Origin: Alteromonadaceae bacterium
GTDB lineage: Bacteria > Pseudomonadota > Gammaproteobacteria > Pseudomonadales > Oleiphilaceae
Length of the DNA: 49,685 nt
Assembly: GCA_013393545.1 (NCBI GenBank)
Contig: JABXHG010000574.1
Location: 1-49,685 of the forward strand
Reading direction: 5' to 3'
Both the position numbers and the translations under genes were made by a program. Below are positions 36,494 to 45,807 of this stretch, piece by piece (the stretch's first letter is position 1; each line of letters begins with the position of its first letter). The notes under the pieces are model-generated. The model made no database searches. It worked only from the letters and a program-made list of their open reading frames with translations, and was not told the DNA's origin.

Positions 36494-38671
36494 ATGCCTC
36501 AGAGCGCCGAATTCAACTTTCGACGCAAAGTCCTGGTTTCCGCAATTATTTGCGCATCAGTACCTGCCATGTCCTGGGCTCAGGGAAGTGAACCCACCAA
36601 ATTGCAACCCCTTGATGTGTCAGCAGAGCGGGAGACGGTAGCTTCGGAATTTACCCAGAGCTACGCGGCTGAAGGCACATCTACTTCCCTTAAAATGGAC
36701 CTGGGGCATCGGGAAACACCGCAGGCCGTGACGGTGGTTACCCGCGAACAGATGGACGATTTTGCCCAAAACGACATAAACGATGTACTTGAAGGCACCA
36801 CCGGCGTAACGGTTGAGTCGGTTGAGACCGACCGCACCTATTACACCGCTCGCGGGTTTGATATCAATAACTTCCAATATGACGGAGTAGGGCTGCCGGC
36901 CGTCTACGACAACGTGCAGGGTGAGCTGGATACAGCGTTCTACGACCGTGTGGAAGTATTACGGGGAGCAAACGGCCTGATGACCGGTTCGGGCAACCCT
37001 GCGGCTACGGTTAATTTTATTCGCAAACGTCCGACTGAGGAAACTAACGCGTCAGTGGCGGTTACGGGCGGCTCCTGGGACAAAAAACGCATTGTGGGTG
37101 ATGTGTCGGGCTCGGTTTCTGAGTCAGGCAAAGTGCGAGGCCGTGTGGTTGCCGGTTATGAAGACAAGAATTCCTATCTGGACCGTTACAGCAACCAGAA
37201 GGAAATGTTTTACGGGGTGCTGGAAGCGGACCTGACCGATACAACGTTGTTGACGATCGGCCACGCGACACAAACCTCTGATGCCGATAGCCCGCTTTGG
37301 GGCGCCTTGCCGTTGTTTTATACCGACGGTACTGCAACGGACTTCTCGCGCTCAACCAGCACGGCATCAGACTGGTCCTATTGGAATAACACCAACCACA
37401 ACAGTTTCGTGGAATTAAATCAGAAACTGACTGGTGGCTGGGAAGCTCAGGGCAGCGTATTACGCCTTGAAAGTGACAGTGATTCCGAGCTGTTTTATCA
37501 GTATGGGACGCCTGATCCTGCAACTGGTGAAGGATTGTTGGCTTATCCAAGCCAATATGATCTCAATGTGGAGCAATGGGTGGTTGATGCACACGCCAAT
37601 GGCCCGTTTGAACTTGCTGGTCGTACTCACGAGCTGGTGCTGGGCGCCACCTGGTCGCGCTCTGAAACGGTGGATGAGTCCCGTTATGGGCAGGGGATAG
37701 GCGATCCGCTGCCACCGTTGAATGAGTGGGACGGCAACCATGCTCGTCCGGCCTTTGATGCGGGCGTTGGTGGTTCGGACTGGACTGATCGGGAAACGGC
37801 TACCTACGCCGCCGCTCGCTGGAGCCTGACTAACCAGTTGACGGCCATCACAGGCCTTCGCATGACATGGCTGGACAATGAGGGTGAGAGCTATGGCGCC
37901 ACTAAAGAAAGCAGTTATGACGCGGTGAAAACACCTTATGCTGGTCTGATTTTCGACGTCAATGACGACCATTCAGTCTATGCCAGCTACACCGAAATCT
38001 TTCAGCCGCAAACCGAGGTTGATATCAACCGCAGTCGTCTGGACCCCATCGATGGGGTGAATTATGAATTGGGCTTAAAGAGTGAGTTCAATGATGACCG
38101 CATCCAGACTACCGTGGCGCTTTTCCAGGTGGAGCAGAAAAATGTGGCTGAATCTGTGGGCACCTTTCCTGGCTCCCAGGACAACTACTATCGCGCCGTG
38201 GATGGCCAGGAAAGCCAGGGTATCGAGCTGGAGCTGGTAGGTGATGTGACGGAAAGCATTCAGTTGTTTGCCGGCTACACCTTCGTGGATATTGAAAATG
38301 CTGATGGAGATCCCGACAAAACCTTTGTGCCGGAGCATCTGGCTCAATTGCGTGGAACCTGGAAGGTGCCGGGCATCGAGGGGCTGAAGCTTGGTAGTGA
38401 GATTCGCTGGCAATCCGAAATCAGCCAGAATCAGGGAACTGTCACGACTGGCCCCAACGCCGGTGAAACCATTGTTACGAAGCAGGATAGCTACGCTGTG
38501 GTTGACCTGATGGCAAGCTACGATTTTGCTCGTAACTGGAACGCCACGTTGAATATTCATAACGTCACGGATGAGAAATACATCGAGAGCCTGAAAAAGT
38601 TTGGCAGCTCTGCTCAGGGGTATTACGGCGAGCCCGCCAACGCCAGCCTTGCGGTTTCCTGGAATTACTAA
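36494..38671 (+). CDS. TonB-dependent ferric-siderophore receptor (FhuE/FpvA type)
   Basis: A 725-residue outer-membrane receptor that imports ferric siderophores with energy from TonB-ExbBD. It has a signal peptide (to about SMSWAQ), a plug domain with ETPQAVTVVTREQMDDF, DINDVLEGTTGVTV, YTARGFDINNFQYDGV and RVEVLRGANGLMTGSGNPA, and a beta-barrel ending in the outer-membrane signature SLAVSWNY with a terminal aromatic. This is the hydroxamate/pyoverdine-type class. GGAGAAG at 36483-36489 places the start at ATG 36494 rather than 36479. It converges with fhuFBDC. Confidence 0.94.
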   Translation: MPQSAEFNFRRKVLVSAIICASVPAMSWAQGSEPTKLQPLDVSAERETVASEFTQSYAAEGTSTSLKMDLGHRETPQAVTVVTREQMDDFAQNDINDVLEGTTGVTVESVETDRTYYTARGFDINNFQYDGVGLPAVYDNVQGELDTAFYDRVEVLRGANGLMTGSGNPAATVNFIRKRPTEETNASVAVTGGSWDKKRIVGDVSGSVSESGKVRGRVVAGYEDKNSYLDRYSNQKEMFYGVLEADLTDTTLLTIGHATQTSDADSPLWGALPLFYTDGTATDFSRSTSTASDWSYWNNTNHNSFVELNQKLTGGWEAQGSVLRLESDSDSELFYQYGTPDPATGEGLLAYPSQYDLNVEQWVVDAHANGPFELAGRTHELVLGATWSRSETVDESRYGQGIGDPLPPLNEWDGNHARPAFDAGVGGSDWTDRETATYAAARWSLTNQLTAITGLRMTWLDNEGESYGATKESSYDAVKTPYAGLIFDVNDDHSVYASYTEIFQPQTEVDINRSRLDPIDGVNYELGLKSEFNDDRIQTTVALFQVEQKNVAESVGTFPGSQDNYYRAVDGQESQGIELELVGDVTESIQLFAGYTFVDIENADGDPDKTFVPEHLAQLRGTWKVPGIEGLKLGSEIRWQSEISQNQGTVTTGPNAGETIVTKQDSYAVVDLMASYDFARNWNATLNIHNVTDEKYIESLKKFGSSAQGYYGEPANASLAVSWNY

Positions 38672-38743
38672 CCAAAGGGCTGACCCAATACGGGCAGGGA
38701 TGCCCGCCTTGAATGCTCACATGAATAATCTGGAGGTATCACG

Positions 38744-38854
38744 ATGACGCCGGAACAGGAACTGGTAGAAGGGCTCAAAGTAGCCGCGGGTGCAGGCTTG
38801 TCTATTGGCCTGGTTGCCATTGCCCTGGTGCTGGGTTCTGGTTTTGTTGGCTGA
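38744..38854 (+). CDS. 36-residue single-pass membrane peptide
   Basis: A short gene encoding MTPEQELVEGLKVAAGAG followed by LSIGLVAIALVLGSGFVG: an acidic head and one hydrophobic segment (about residues 15-36). GGAGG at 38732-38736 lies seven bases before the ATG, an ideal spacing. A hairpin CGGGCAGGGATGCCCG (38691-38706) separates it from the receptor stop. Its last 53 bases overlap, on the other strand, the end of fhuF. I recognise no family. It might be a membrane accessory of iron uptake, judged only from position. Confidence 0.55.
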   Translation: MTPEQELVEGLKVAAGAGLSIGLVAIALVLGSGFVG

Positions 38855-39623
38855 GTGAACGCAGTCGCTCCTTCCTATACACCCCGCACGTCCCACAGTA
38901 CTTACCTCCCGGCAACCGATATTTCAGGCAGCAGCCCTTGCGCTGGGGTAGGGCGGTTTCCTGCTCACCGAACACCGCCGGTATCCAGTCAATAAAGCGG
39001 TCGGCCTCGTTATTGAATTGTTCCAACCACTGCTGCGCCAGCTCACACAACGCCGCTGGTTCCGCCAGGTTCCAGACCACCGAGAAGGGTGCGCCCAGGC
39101 CCAGCCCCACATTGCTCCAGTAGGCCCCCGGGCTCACGCCCAGTTGTTGCCGGAATACCGGGTACCATTGGCGGGTGTAGTCGGCCATTCCCTCAATGAA
39201 ATCCGCCTCGTTGACCGGTTGCTGGCCCGGGGTCAGGAACCACCGTGAGGTGGTCTGGCCGGGCTGGTCTGTCGGGCCCAGGAAGATACGGGTTGGGTCT
39301 GGCAGAGGAGCCTGTTCGTGGCGGAACAGGCGCAGGGTCAGCGGAGCGATCACATTTAGGGCGAGATCCTGCTGAAGTACGGAAGCGTAAGTGCGAACGT
39401 CGCGTTGGTTGCCGGCCCCGGGATAGTCGGCCTGAATCTGGCTTGCCAGCAGTTCCGGCGTTTCAAGGCACTGTGCCAGGGAGAACAGGCCTCGTCGTTC
39501 CTGGCTGGCGGCCTGCAGTGCCCCGGCCAGCACGGTTTCCCGGTCCAGCTCCGAGGCCTGTAACAGTTCGCCGTAACGCTGGGCCCAACCTTGTTGTGTG
39601 GGTGCTGGCTCAGGCCTTGCCAT
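38802..39623 (-). CDS. fhuF: Siderophore-iron reductase FhuF-like [2Fe-2S] protein
   Basis: A 273-residue cytoplasmic protein that reduces ferric siderophores to release iron. The C-terminal cluster site is C-C-x10-C-x2-C in KGCCLKYRLPGGKYCGTCGV, the unusual arrangement of FhuF. The N-terminal helical part carries YWSNVGLGLGAPFSVVWNLA. It is the last gene of the fhuC-D-B-F operon; its start overlaps the end of fhuB by 14 bases. Confidence 0.9.
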   Translation of the reverse strand: MARPEPAPTQQGWAQRYGELLQASELDRETVLAGALQAASQERRGLFSLAQCLETPELLASQIQADYPGAGNQRDVRTYASVLQQDLALNVIAPLTLRLFRHEQAPLPDPTRIFLGPTDQPGQTTSRWFLTPGQQPVNEADFIEGMADYTRQWYPVFRQQLGVSPGAYWSNVGLGLGAPFSVVWNLAEPAALCELAQQWLEQFNNEADRFIDWIPAVFGEQETALPQRKGCCLKYRLPGGKYCGTCGVYRKERLRSLSQQNQNPAPGQWQPGQ

Positions 39624-41640
39624 GACGGCTCAGCCCCCAGAGGAAATAAAGCCCGCCAACCAGCGCCGCCAGCAGCCCGGCCGGCAACTGATTCGGGTAC
39701 ACCACGATGCGCGACAGGTAATCGGCCAGGGCCAGCAGCACGCCGCCCACAAGTCCAGCCACAATCAACTGGCGGCCAACGGTTTGCTGGCCCAGTACCC
39801 GAGCCAGGTGTGGGGCAATCAGCCCGACAAAACTCAGTGGCCCAATGACCACAGTTGCCGCGGCGGTCAGCAGGGCGGCAAGCAGCAGCAGGGCCAGTCG
39901 CACCCGGGCCACCGGCAGGCCCAGGGAAGAGGCGGACACATCGCCCAGCGGCAGGATGGTCAGCGGCCGGACAATTACAGCCAGCACGGCGCTGATGGCA
40001 AAGATCACGGCCATCAGGCTGAAGGCTTCGGTTTCCGAGATTAGCCAAGTGGAGCCGTACATCCAGTTCAGCAGTTTCGAGGCCTGGGTGCCGCCGGCGG
40101 CCATCACCAGGCGCAGACCGGCGTCCATGAACACATACAGGGCCAGCCCGCCCAGCAGCAGCTGGTTGCCGGCGAACCGGTGCTTGCGGGCCAGCAGAAT
40201 CAGTAGCCCCAATGCCCCGGCGGCACCCAGGGTGGCGGCCAGTATCTGTACGGTGCGCCCCGCCTCGATACCGGAAAGCACCACGACAACCATCACCAGG
40301 GCCGCGCCCCCACTGATGCCCAGCATTTCCGGGCTGCCCATGGGGTTGCCGGTCATTCGCTGGATCAGCGTGCCGGCCAGTCCCAGGGCAACGCCGGCGA
40401 GGATGGCCGCGAGCATGCGCGGCCCGCGCCAGACCCAGGCATCGTCCCAGTTGGCAATGGCTGTCCAGTTCCAGCCTTCAAGCCCGGGCGACCAGCCCAT
40501 GGAGACCACCACTGTGACCGCCAACAGCACCAGCAACACACCGGCAATGACGCCGGTGGCCCGGCGTTTGGGCAGGAAACCGGGTGGGTTGGAGGCCTGT
40601 CCCGGCATGTGGTGGGTATTGCGGAAGCCCTGCAGGGCCAGCAGGATGATTGGCCCTCCAATCAAGGCCGTGGTGGTGCCGGTGGGAATCAGGGAACCGT
40701 CACCCCAGGTGGAGGCCCAATGGGCCAGGGTGTCGGCCAGCAACAGCAGCCCCGCACCCAGCAGCGGGCTCCAGACGAGTTTTTCACCCAGGGTGCGGGC
40801 GCCCAGCAACCGTGCCAGCACGGGTGCGGCCAGGCCGACAAAGGCAATCACGCCCACCCGGCTGACCACCGTCGCGCTCAGCAATACCACCAGTAACAGT
40901 GCCAGTGCGCGCACCCAGGCCACCTTCGCGCCCAGTGAGCGGGCCGACGTTTCACCCAGTTGCAGTAGTTGCAGGGGGCGCATCAACAGCAGCATCAGCG
41001 CGGCAAGCAGGATGACCCGGGGCCAGAGATCGTGGAACGGCTGCCAGTTGTTCTGCACCAGGGAGCCGGCGCCCCAGATGAACAGGTTGCCCAGCCATTC
41101 GCCCTTGAGCAGCAGGAACGCCATGTTGGTGGCACCCAGGAAGAAGGTGATCACCAGCCCGGCCAGAATCACTGTAACCGGCGAAAAACCCAGCCGCCAG
41201 GTCAGGGCAATAACCATGGCAATGGCTAGTAGGCCACCCAGAATGGCGGGGATATCCGCACTCCAGGCCAGCAGGCCGGGGAAGAGTAGTGAGGCAACCG
41301 TCACGCCGAACTGGCTGCCGGCGGCCACACCCAGGGTGGTAGGCGAGGCGAGTGGGTTGCCCAGGATCTGTTGAGTCACGGCCCCGGCCAGCCCCAGGGC
41401 CGCGCCGATCAGAACCGCCATGGCCACCCGGGGCGCCCAGCTGAAGTGGGCCATAACCGAAGCGTAGCTGTCCGGATTAAAACCGGTGAAGGCTTCCAGC
41501 AATGCCAGGGGTGACAGTTGCCCCAGCCAGGGTGCTGAACTGGCCAGTATGGCCGCCGCCCAGAGAATGCCGGCCATTAATGGCAGGCGGGCCGGCATGG
41601 ATGGCCCCTGCATCGGGGAGGTGGCGATATTACTCGACAT
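39610..41640 (-). CDS. fhuB: Ferric-siderophore ABC transporter permease, double-length (FhuB-like)
   Basis: A 676-residue inner-membrane permease built from two fused FecCD halves, as in FhuB for ferric hydroxamates. Each half repeats the family pattern: ALGLAGAVTQQILGNPLASP with GVAAGSQFG in the first half, ALGLAGTLIQRMTGNPMGSP with GISGGAAL in the second. The coupling-helix boxes read RVGVIAFVGLAAPVLARLLG and GPLSFVGLIAPHLARVLG. About 18-20 membrane helices are expected. The start overlaps fhuD by 11 bases and the end overlaps fhuF by 14, so the operon is translationally coupled. Confidence 0.93.
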   Translation of the reverse strand: MSSNIATSPMQGPSMPARLPLMAGILWAAAILASSAPWLGQLSPLALLEAFTGFNPDSYASVMAHFSWAPRVAMAVLIGAALGLAGAVTQQILGNPLASPTTLGVAAGSQFGVTVASLLFPGLLAWSADIPAILGGLLAIAMVIALTWRLGFSPVTVILAGLVITFFLGATNMAFLLLKGEWLGNLFIWGAGSLVQNNWQPFHDLWPRVILLAALMLLLMRPLQLLQLGETSARSLGAKVAWVRALALLLVVLLSATVVSRVGVIAFVGLAAPVLARLLGARTLGEKLVWSPLLGAGLLLLADTLAHWASTWGDGSLIPTGTTTALIGGPIILLALQGFRNTHHMPGQASNPPGFLPKRRATGVIAGVLLVLLAVTVVVSMGWSPGLEGWNWTAIANWDDAWVWRGPRMLAAILAGVALGLAGTLIQRMTGNPMGSPEMLGISGGAALVMVVVVLSGIEAGRTVQILAATLGAAGALGLLILLARKHRFAGNQLLLGGLALYVFMDAGLRLVMAAGGTQASKLLNWMYGSTWLISETEAFSLMAVIFAISAVLAVIVRPLTILPLGDVSASSLGLPVARVRLALLLLAALLTAAATVVIGPLSFVGLIAPHLARVLGQQTVGRQLIVAGLVGGVLLALADYLSRIVVYPNQLPAGLLAALVGGLYFLWGLSRHGKA

Positions 41641-42562
41641 TGTCAGAGCCTCCGGCGAGCAGGGCGTCGGTCAGATAGCTGGCCAGGCGCTTAACCTGAT
41701 AGGTGCCGCCAAAGGGCCACACCGGGTCAATCTGGTACACCTGTCTGCGCTGTGCGGCGGGCAGGTAAGTCCAGAAGGGGCTGTCGGCCAGGGTTTCCCG
41801 CAGACCCGGTGGGGTTGGAGAGATCGCCACCAGGCGGGCATCCTTGTAATTTGCCAGTGCCTCCAGGCCGACCACCGAGAAGCCCCAGAAATTGCCGTCG
41901 TGAGGCCAGGCGTTGTCCAGCCCGAGCGCATCCAGCGCGGTCTGGTAAAGACCGTTGGGGGCGTGAACACGAACGTGGCGGGCATCCAGGAAATTCACCA
42001 GGGCCACGGGGCGCCCCTGCAAATCAGCTTCTTCCAGGCGGGCACGTTCGTACTCCAGGGTCTGCTCGATGTCGGTCAGCACCGACTCGGCTCGCTCGCG
42101 GCGATCGAGCATTTCACCGAGGGTCAGCAGCATTTTACGGGCCTGCTCGAACGAATGGGTTTCCGGCCGGTAGACACTGATCACGTAGGTGGGGGCGATG
42201 CGTTCCAGCAGGTTTGCGGCAGGGGCCATCTCGGCGCTGGTGACGATGAGGTCCGGCTTTAGTTCGGCGATGGCCTCCAGGCTCGGGGCGACTCGCGTGC
42301 CCACATTGGCCACGCCTTCCTCGGGCAGTGTCGGTTGCCGGACCCAGTGGTGATAGCCCTGAAGGTCTGCAACGCCCACCGGAGTCACGCCCAACAACAA
42401 GGCCGCTTCGGTAGCTGCCCAGTTCAGGGTGATGATCCGCGTGGGAGGCTGATCCAGAGTCAGCGTGCCGTTTTCATGGTGCCAGGTTTCCGCCGTTGCC
42501 GGGGCCGCCAGCGACACCATGGCCAGCACCAGGGCGATAACCGGGCCGAGCTTAGTGAACAT
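41630..42562 (-). CDS. fhuD: Ferric-siderophore periplasmic binding protein (FhuD-like)
   Basis: A 310-residue class III solute-binding protein. Signal peptide: MFTKLGPVIALVLAMVSLAA, then PATA. The mature part has the family opening RIITLNWAATEAALLLGVTP, VGTRVAPSLEAIAELKPDLI and the long connecting helix containing LTDIEQTLEYERARLEEAD. There is no lipobox, so it is free in the periplasm. The start overlaps fhuC by 11 bases. Ligand class (hydroxamate) is inferred from the double-length permease next to it. Confidence 0.92.
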   Translation of the reverse strand: MFTKLGPVIALVLAMVSLAAPATAETWHHENGTLTLDQPPTRIITLNWAATEAALLLGVTPVGVADLQGYHHWVRQPTLPEEGVANVGTRVAPSLEAIAELKPDLIVTSAEMAPAANLLERIAPTYVISVYRPETHSFEQARKMLLTLGEMLDRRERAESVLTDIEQTLEYERARLEEADLQGRPVALVNFLDARHVRVHAPNGLYQTALDALGLDNAWPHDGNFWGFSVVGLEALANYKDARLVAISPTPPGLRETLADSPFWTYLPAAQRRQVYQIDPVWPFGGTYQVKRLASYLTDALLAGGSDNVE

Positions 42563-43325
42563 AGGAAACCCACTGGCCGGGAGCCCGTTCCATCACGCCC
42601 ATGGGCACGCTGTAAATAGCCTCCAGGGTGCCTTCTTTCATGATCTCGCTTGGGCGACCATCGGCAATCAGCCGGCCCGCCTTCAGCGCCACCAGCCGGT
42701 CGCAGAAACGGGCGGCCAGATCCACATCGTGCAACACGACAATCACCGTCAGCTCCCGGCTTTCGGCCAGCCGGTGCACCAGGCGCAGGGTTTCCACCTG
42801 GTGTTTCACATCCAGCGCGGAGATGGGTTCGTCCAGCAGCAGGCAGCGGGTTTGTTGCGCCAGGAGCATGGCAATCCAGGCCCGCTGTCGTTCGCCGCCG
42901 GAGAGGGTGTCCACGGAGCGGTGTGTGAAGGCTTCCAGGCCGGTGTCGGCAATGGCCTGGTCGATCAACTGGTGGTCTTCGGCGCTATAGCGCCCCAGTG
43001 GTCCGCGCCAGGGGTAGCGGCCCAGGGCCACCAGTTCACGTACGGTCAGCCCATCGGTGGCGGGCGGGTGCTGGGGCAGGTAGCCCACTGTTCGGGCGAA
43101 TTCCCGGGCGCCCGTTTGCTGGAAGGACTTGCCCAGAAGCCGGGCGTGACCGATTGTGGGTGGCTGATGCCGCGCCAGCACTTTCAGCAGTGTGGATTTG
43201 CCTGAGCCGTTGTGGCCCAGCAGGGCGGTTACTTCACCCTCGGTGAACCCCAGGTTTACGTCGTGAAGGATCGGGGTGTCGCCAATACGAACCCCGAGGT
43301 TGGAAACTTCGAAAAATGCCGACAT
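42552..43325 (-). CDS. fhuC: Ferric-siderophore ABC transporter ATPase (FhuC-like)
   Basis: A 257-residue ATP-binding subunit. It has the Walker A loop GHNGSGKST (37-45), the Q-loop in GYLPQHPPAT, the signature LSGGERQRAWIAMLLAQQ, Walker B CLLLDEPISALD and the switch His in VVLHDVDLAARF. It heads the fhuC-D-B-F operon and is preceded at 43361-43380 by a candidate Fur box. Confidence 0.94.
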   Translation of the reverse strand: MSAFFEVSNLGVRIGDTPILHDVNLGFTEGEVTALLGHNGSGKSTLLKVLARHQPPTIGHARLLGKSFQQTGAREFARTVGYLPQHPPATDGLTVRELVALGRYPWRGPLGRYSAEDHQLIDQAIADTGLEAFTHRSVDTLSGGERQRAWIAMLLAQQTRCLLLDEPISALDVKHQVETLRLVHRLAESRELTVIVVLHDVDLAARFCDRLVALKAGRLIADGRPSEIMKEGTLEAIYSVPMGVMERAPGQWVSYVH

Positions 43326-43360
43326 GCAGACTCCCCATGGTCAAGAGCCGGCATGTTAAT

Positions 43361-43380
43361 CTAAACAAGAATTACTATCA
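43361..43380 (-). promoter_or_regulatory. Candidate Fur box before fhuC
   Basis: On the minus strand the sequence reads TGATAGTAATTCTTGTTTAG, close to the GATAATnATTnTCATT pattern of gammaproteobacterial Fur sites. It lies 36-55 bases before the fhuC start and touches the 3' end of the ABC exporter gene, so the import operon probably has its own iron-regulated promoter. Confidence 0.6.
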
Positions 43381-45183
43381 ATATCCAGTGTGTGCCGGTA
43401 CCTGGCCGGTTTGTACCTGCCACTGGGCATGGTAGGCGCCCTGGCGCTCCAGCAGGGCCTGGTGATTGCCTTGTTCGATCACCCGGCCATTCTCCACCAC
43501 CGCAATGGTGTCCGCCTCCACGATGGTGGACAGCCGGTGGGCAATCATGATCACCGTGCGGTTGTGGCCAATCCGGCTGAGCGAGCGTTGGATGGCCGCC
43601 TCGGTTTCGTTATCCACGGCGCTGGTGGCTTCATCCAGAACCAGGATCGGCGGGTCTTTCAACAGGGCCCGGGCCAGGGAAAGGCGTTGGCGTTGGCCAC
43701 CGGAAAGCCGTATTCCACGTTCGCCCACGGCGGTATCCAGCCCCTCTGGCAGGGCACTGATGAACGACCAGGCCTCGGCGGTTTTCGCCGCCTCGATGAT
43801 TTCTTCATCACTGGCGTCAGGCTTGCCATAGGCCAGGTTGTCGCGAATGCTCCCTTCGAACAGGTACACATCCTGGCTGACCAGGCCAATGGCGTCGCGC
43901 AGGGACTTCAGGCTGACCTCGCGGATGGGCTGGCCGTCGATGCGGATCTCACCCCGCGCCGGGTCGTAGAAGCGCAGCAGCAGCTTGATCAAAGTGGATT
44001 TGCCGGAGCCGGTGGCGCCCACCAGGGCGAGCGTATGGCCGGCCGGCACGTCCAGGCTGATGCCGTGCACGCCGGCACCGCTGCTGCCGTAGCGGAATTC
44101 GATGTTGTTGAAGCTGACTTCGCCACGCACCGGCTGGGCCAGCGAGGTTCCAGCCTGGTCGTGTACATTCACCGGCTCGGCCAGCAGGTCGAGGATGCGG
44201 CGGGTACTGGCCATGGCCCGTTCGAACAGATCAATCACTTCCGCCAGGCCGGTCAGAGGCCACAGCAGGCGCTGGGTCAGGAACACCAGCACGCCGTAGG
44301 CGCCCACGTTCAGGGAACCTTCCAGGGCCATCATGCCGCCCACGGTGAAGGTAGCCAGAAAGCCGGCCAGGATGGCCATGCGGATTACCGGTATGAAGGC
44401 GGAGCTGATGCGAATGGCGCGGGCGTTGGCGTCAACATAGGCCTCGCTGGCCTGCTTCAGGCGGCTGGCTTCGCGCTGCTCGGCGGTGAAGCTTTTGATG
44501 GTGGCAATGCCGCCCAGGTTATTGGCCAGCCGGCTGGAGAGATCGCCCACTTTCTCACGCACATCGGCGTACAGCGGCCCGGCCTTGCGCTGGAAGTAGA
44601 ACGCGCCCCAGATAATCAACGGAATGGGTGTGAAGGCCAGCAAGGCAATCAGCGGCGACAGCACGAAGAATACCGCACCCACGGCCAACACGGTGACACC
44701 CACTTGGATCATGGCGTTGGCGCCGCCATCCAGGACGCGCTCCAGCTGGTTGCCGTCGTCGTTCATGGTGGCCACCAGCTGGCCAGAACTGGTGGACTCG
44801 AAAAAACTCATGTCCAGGCGCTGGGCGTGCTCGTAGGCGTCCTGGCGCAGGTCGGATTGCAGGCGCTGGGCCAGATTGCGCCAGAGTATCTGGAACAGGT
44901 ATTCAAACAGCGACTCCCCGGCCCAGATAAAGAAGGTGAGGGCGGCCAGCACGGTGATCTGCTCCTGGGCGGTCTCAAAACCCAGCCCGGCCACAAAACT
45001 TTCTTCTTGGTTCACCACCACATCGATGGCCACGCCGATCAGGATTTCCGGCGCAATATCGAATAGTTTGTTGATGATGGAACAGGTGGTGGCCGCAATG
45101 ATCCGACGGCGATAACCCCGCGCGTACCGGAGCATGCGACCCAGGGCGGCAAAGCTGCTGGTGTGCTGGCGGTTTGAAGACAT
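43378..45183 (-). CDS. MsbA-like ABC exporter (fused membrane and ATPase domains)
   Basis: A 601-residue half-transporter acting as a homodimer. The N-terminal membrane domain (about residues 20-320) has six helices and the DMSFFESTSSGQLVATMNDD coupling segment. The ATPase domain has Walker A GATGSGKST, Q-loop GLVSQDVYLFEGSI, signature RLSGGQRQRLSLARALL, Walker B ILVLDEATSAVD and H-loop IMIAHRLST. The substrate is not evident. Its position between two Fur boxes and directly upstream of fhuC suggests iron-related export, such as a siderophore. No siderophore synthetase is in the window. Confidence 0.92.
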   Translation of the reverse strand: MSSNRQHTSSFAALGRMLRYARGYRRRIIAATTCSIINKLFDIAPEILIGVAIDVVVNQEESFVAGLGFETAQEQITVLAALTFFIWAGESLFEYLFQILWRNLAQRLQSDLRQDAYEHAQRLDMSFFESTSSGQLVATMNDDGNQLERVLDGGANAMIQVGVTVLAVGAVFFVLSPLIALLAFTPIPLIIWGAFYFQRKAGPLYADVREKVGDLSSRLANNLGGIATIKSFTAEQREASRLKQASEAYVDANARAIRISSAFIPVIRMAILAGFLATFTVGGMMALEGSLNVGAYGVLVFLTQRLLWPLTGLAEVIDLFERAMASTRRILDLLAEPVNVHDQAGTSLAQPVRGEVSFNNIEFRYGSSGAGVHGISLDVPAGHTLALVGATGSGKSTLIKLLLRFYDPARGEIRIDGQPIREVSLKSLRDAIGLVSQDVYLFEGSIRDNLAYGKPDASDEEIIEAAKTAEAWSFISALPEGLDTAVGERGIRLSGGQRQRLSLARALLKDPPILVLDEATSAVDNETEAAIQRSLSRIGHNRTVIMIAHRLSTIVEADTIAVVENGRVIEQGNHQALLERQGAYHAQWQVQTGQVPAHTGY

Positions 45184-45250
45184 GATCCGCTTCCTTATGA
45201 CGGGACACTATGTGTTGAAAACCGGCAAGGGTAGCGGATTCGTCCTCTGT

Positions 45251-45270
45251 TTAAAACTAAATCATTATCA
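45251..45270 (-). promoter_or_regulatory. Candidate Fur box before the ABC exporter
   Basis: The minus strand reads TGATAATGATTTAGTTTTAA, containing GATAATGATTTA, two adjacent near-consensus Fur hexamers. It is about 68-87 bases upstream of the exporter start and overlaps the last codon of yaiI. This is the best of the three Fur-like sites in the island. Confidence 0.68.
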
Positions 45271-45720
45271 CTTGCGTGCGTTTCGCTGCAGCCAGCGGTC
45301 CAGCTTATCCGCAAATTCCTTTCGGTCGGTCTGGCTGAACGGAGCCGGGCCGCCGGTCACCTGGCCGGCATTACGCATTTCTTCCAGAAAGTTGCGCATG
45401 GCTAGCCGCTGGCGAATGTTCTCTTTGGTAAAGGCCTGCCCGCGAGGATTGAATACATCCGCGCCTTTTTCGATGGCTTCGGCGGCCAGGGGGATGTCCT
45501 GAGTGATCACCAGGTCGCCTTTGGTCATCTGTTCCATGATGTCGTTGTCCGCTACGTCAAAGCCCTGGGGTACCTGCCGGCGCTTGATGAACGGGCTGGG
45601 CGGCAGGTTGATGGCGTGGTTGGCGATGAAGGTGGTTTCAACCTGCCAGCGGGGGGCGGCGCGGCAGAGAATTTCCTTGATTGGTACGGGGCAGGCGTCG
45701 GCGTCGACCCAGATAGGCAT
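45268..45720 (-). CDS. yaiI: UPF0178/DUF188 protein YaiI
   Basis: A 150-residue protein of the YaiI/YqxD family, which has a PIN-like nuclease fold but no established role. It starts MPIWVDADACPVPIKEIL, followed by VADNDIMEQMTKGDLVITQD and PRGQAFTKENIRQRLAMRNF, all family hallmarks. The acidic residues of DADACP, DNDI and TQDIPLA could bind a metal. It has the same direction as the ABC exporter, but the Fur box between them suggests a separate promoter for the latter. Confidence 0.92.
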   Translation of the reverse strand: MPIWVDADACPVPIKEILCRAAPRWQVETTFIANHAINLPPSPFIKRRQVPQGFDVADNDIMEQMTKGDLVITQDIPLAAEAIEKGADVFNPRGQAFTKENIRQRLAMRNFLEEMRNAGQVTGGPAPFSQTDRKEFADKLDRWLQRNARK

Positions 45721-45807
45721 TTGGGGGTTCCTTCAGTTCGTTTTCGTGCTTTGGAGTTTAACCGATGCTTGCCTCGGCTGCTCCTTGGAGTTTGATTTTT
45801 GGAGTCT

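Noticed and set aside
39845..41374. Large 509-codon frame on the plus strand
   Set aside because: It is antisense to the clearly real fhuB permease; its protein is low-complexity Ser/Arg/Ala/Pro sequence produced by GC-rich codon bias.
43390..45066. 558-codon frame on the plus strand, rich in Gly, His and Gln
   Set aside because: Antisense to the ABC exporter, whose Walker and signature motifs are intact; no family features in the antisense product.
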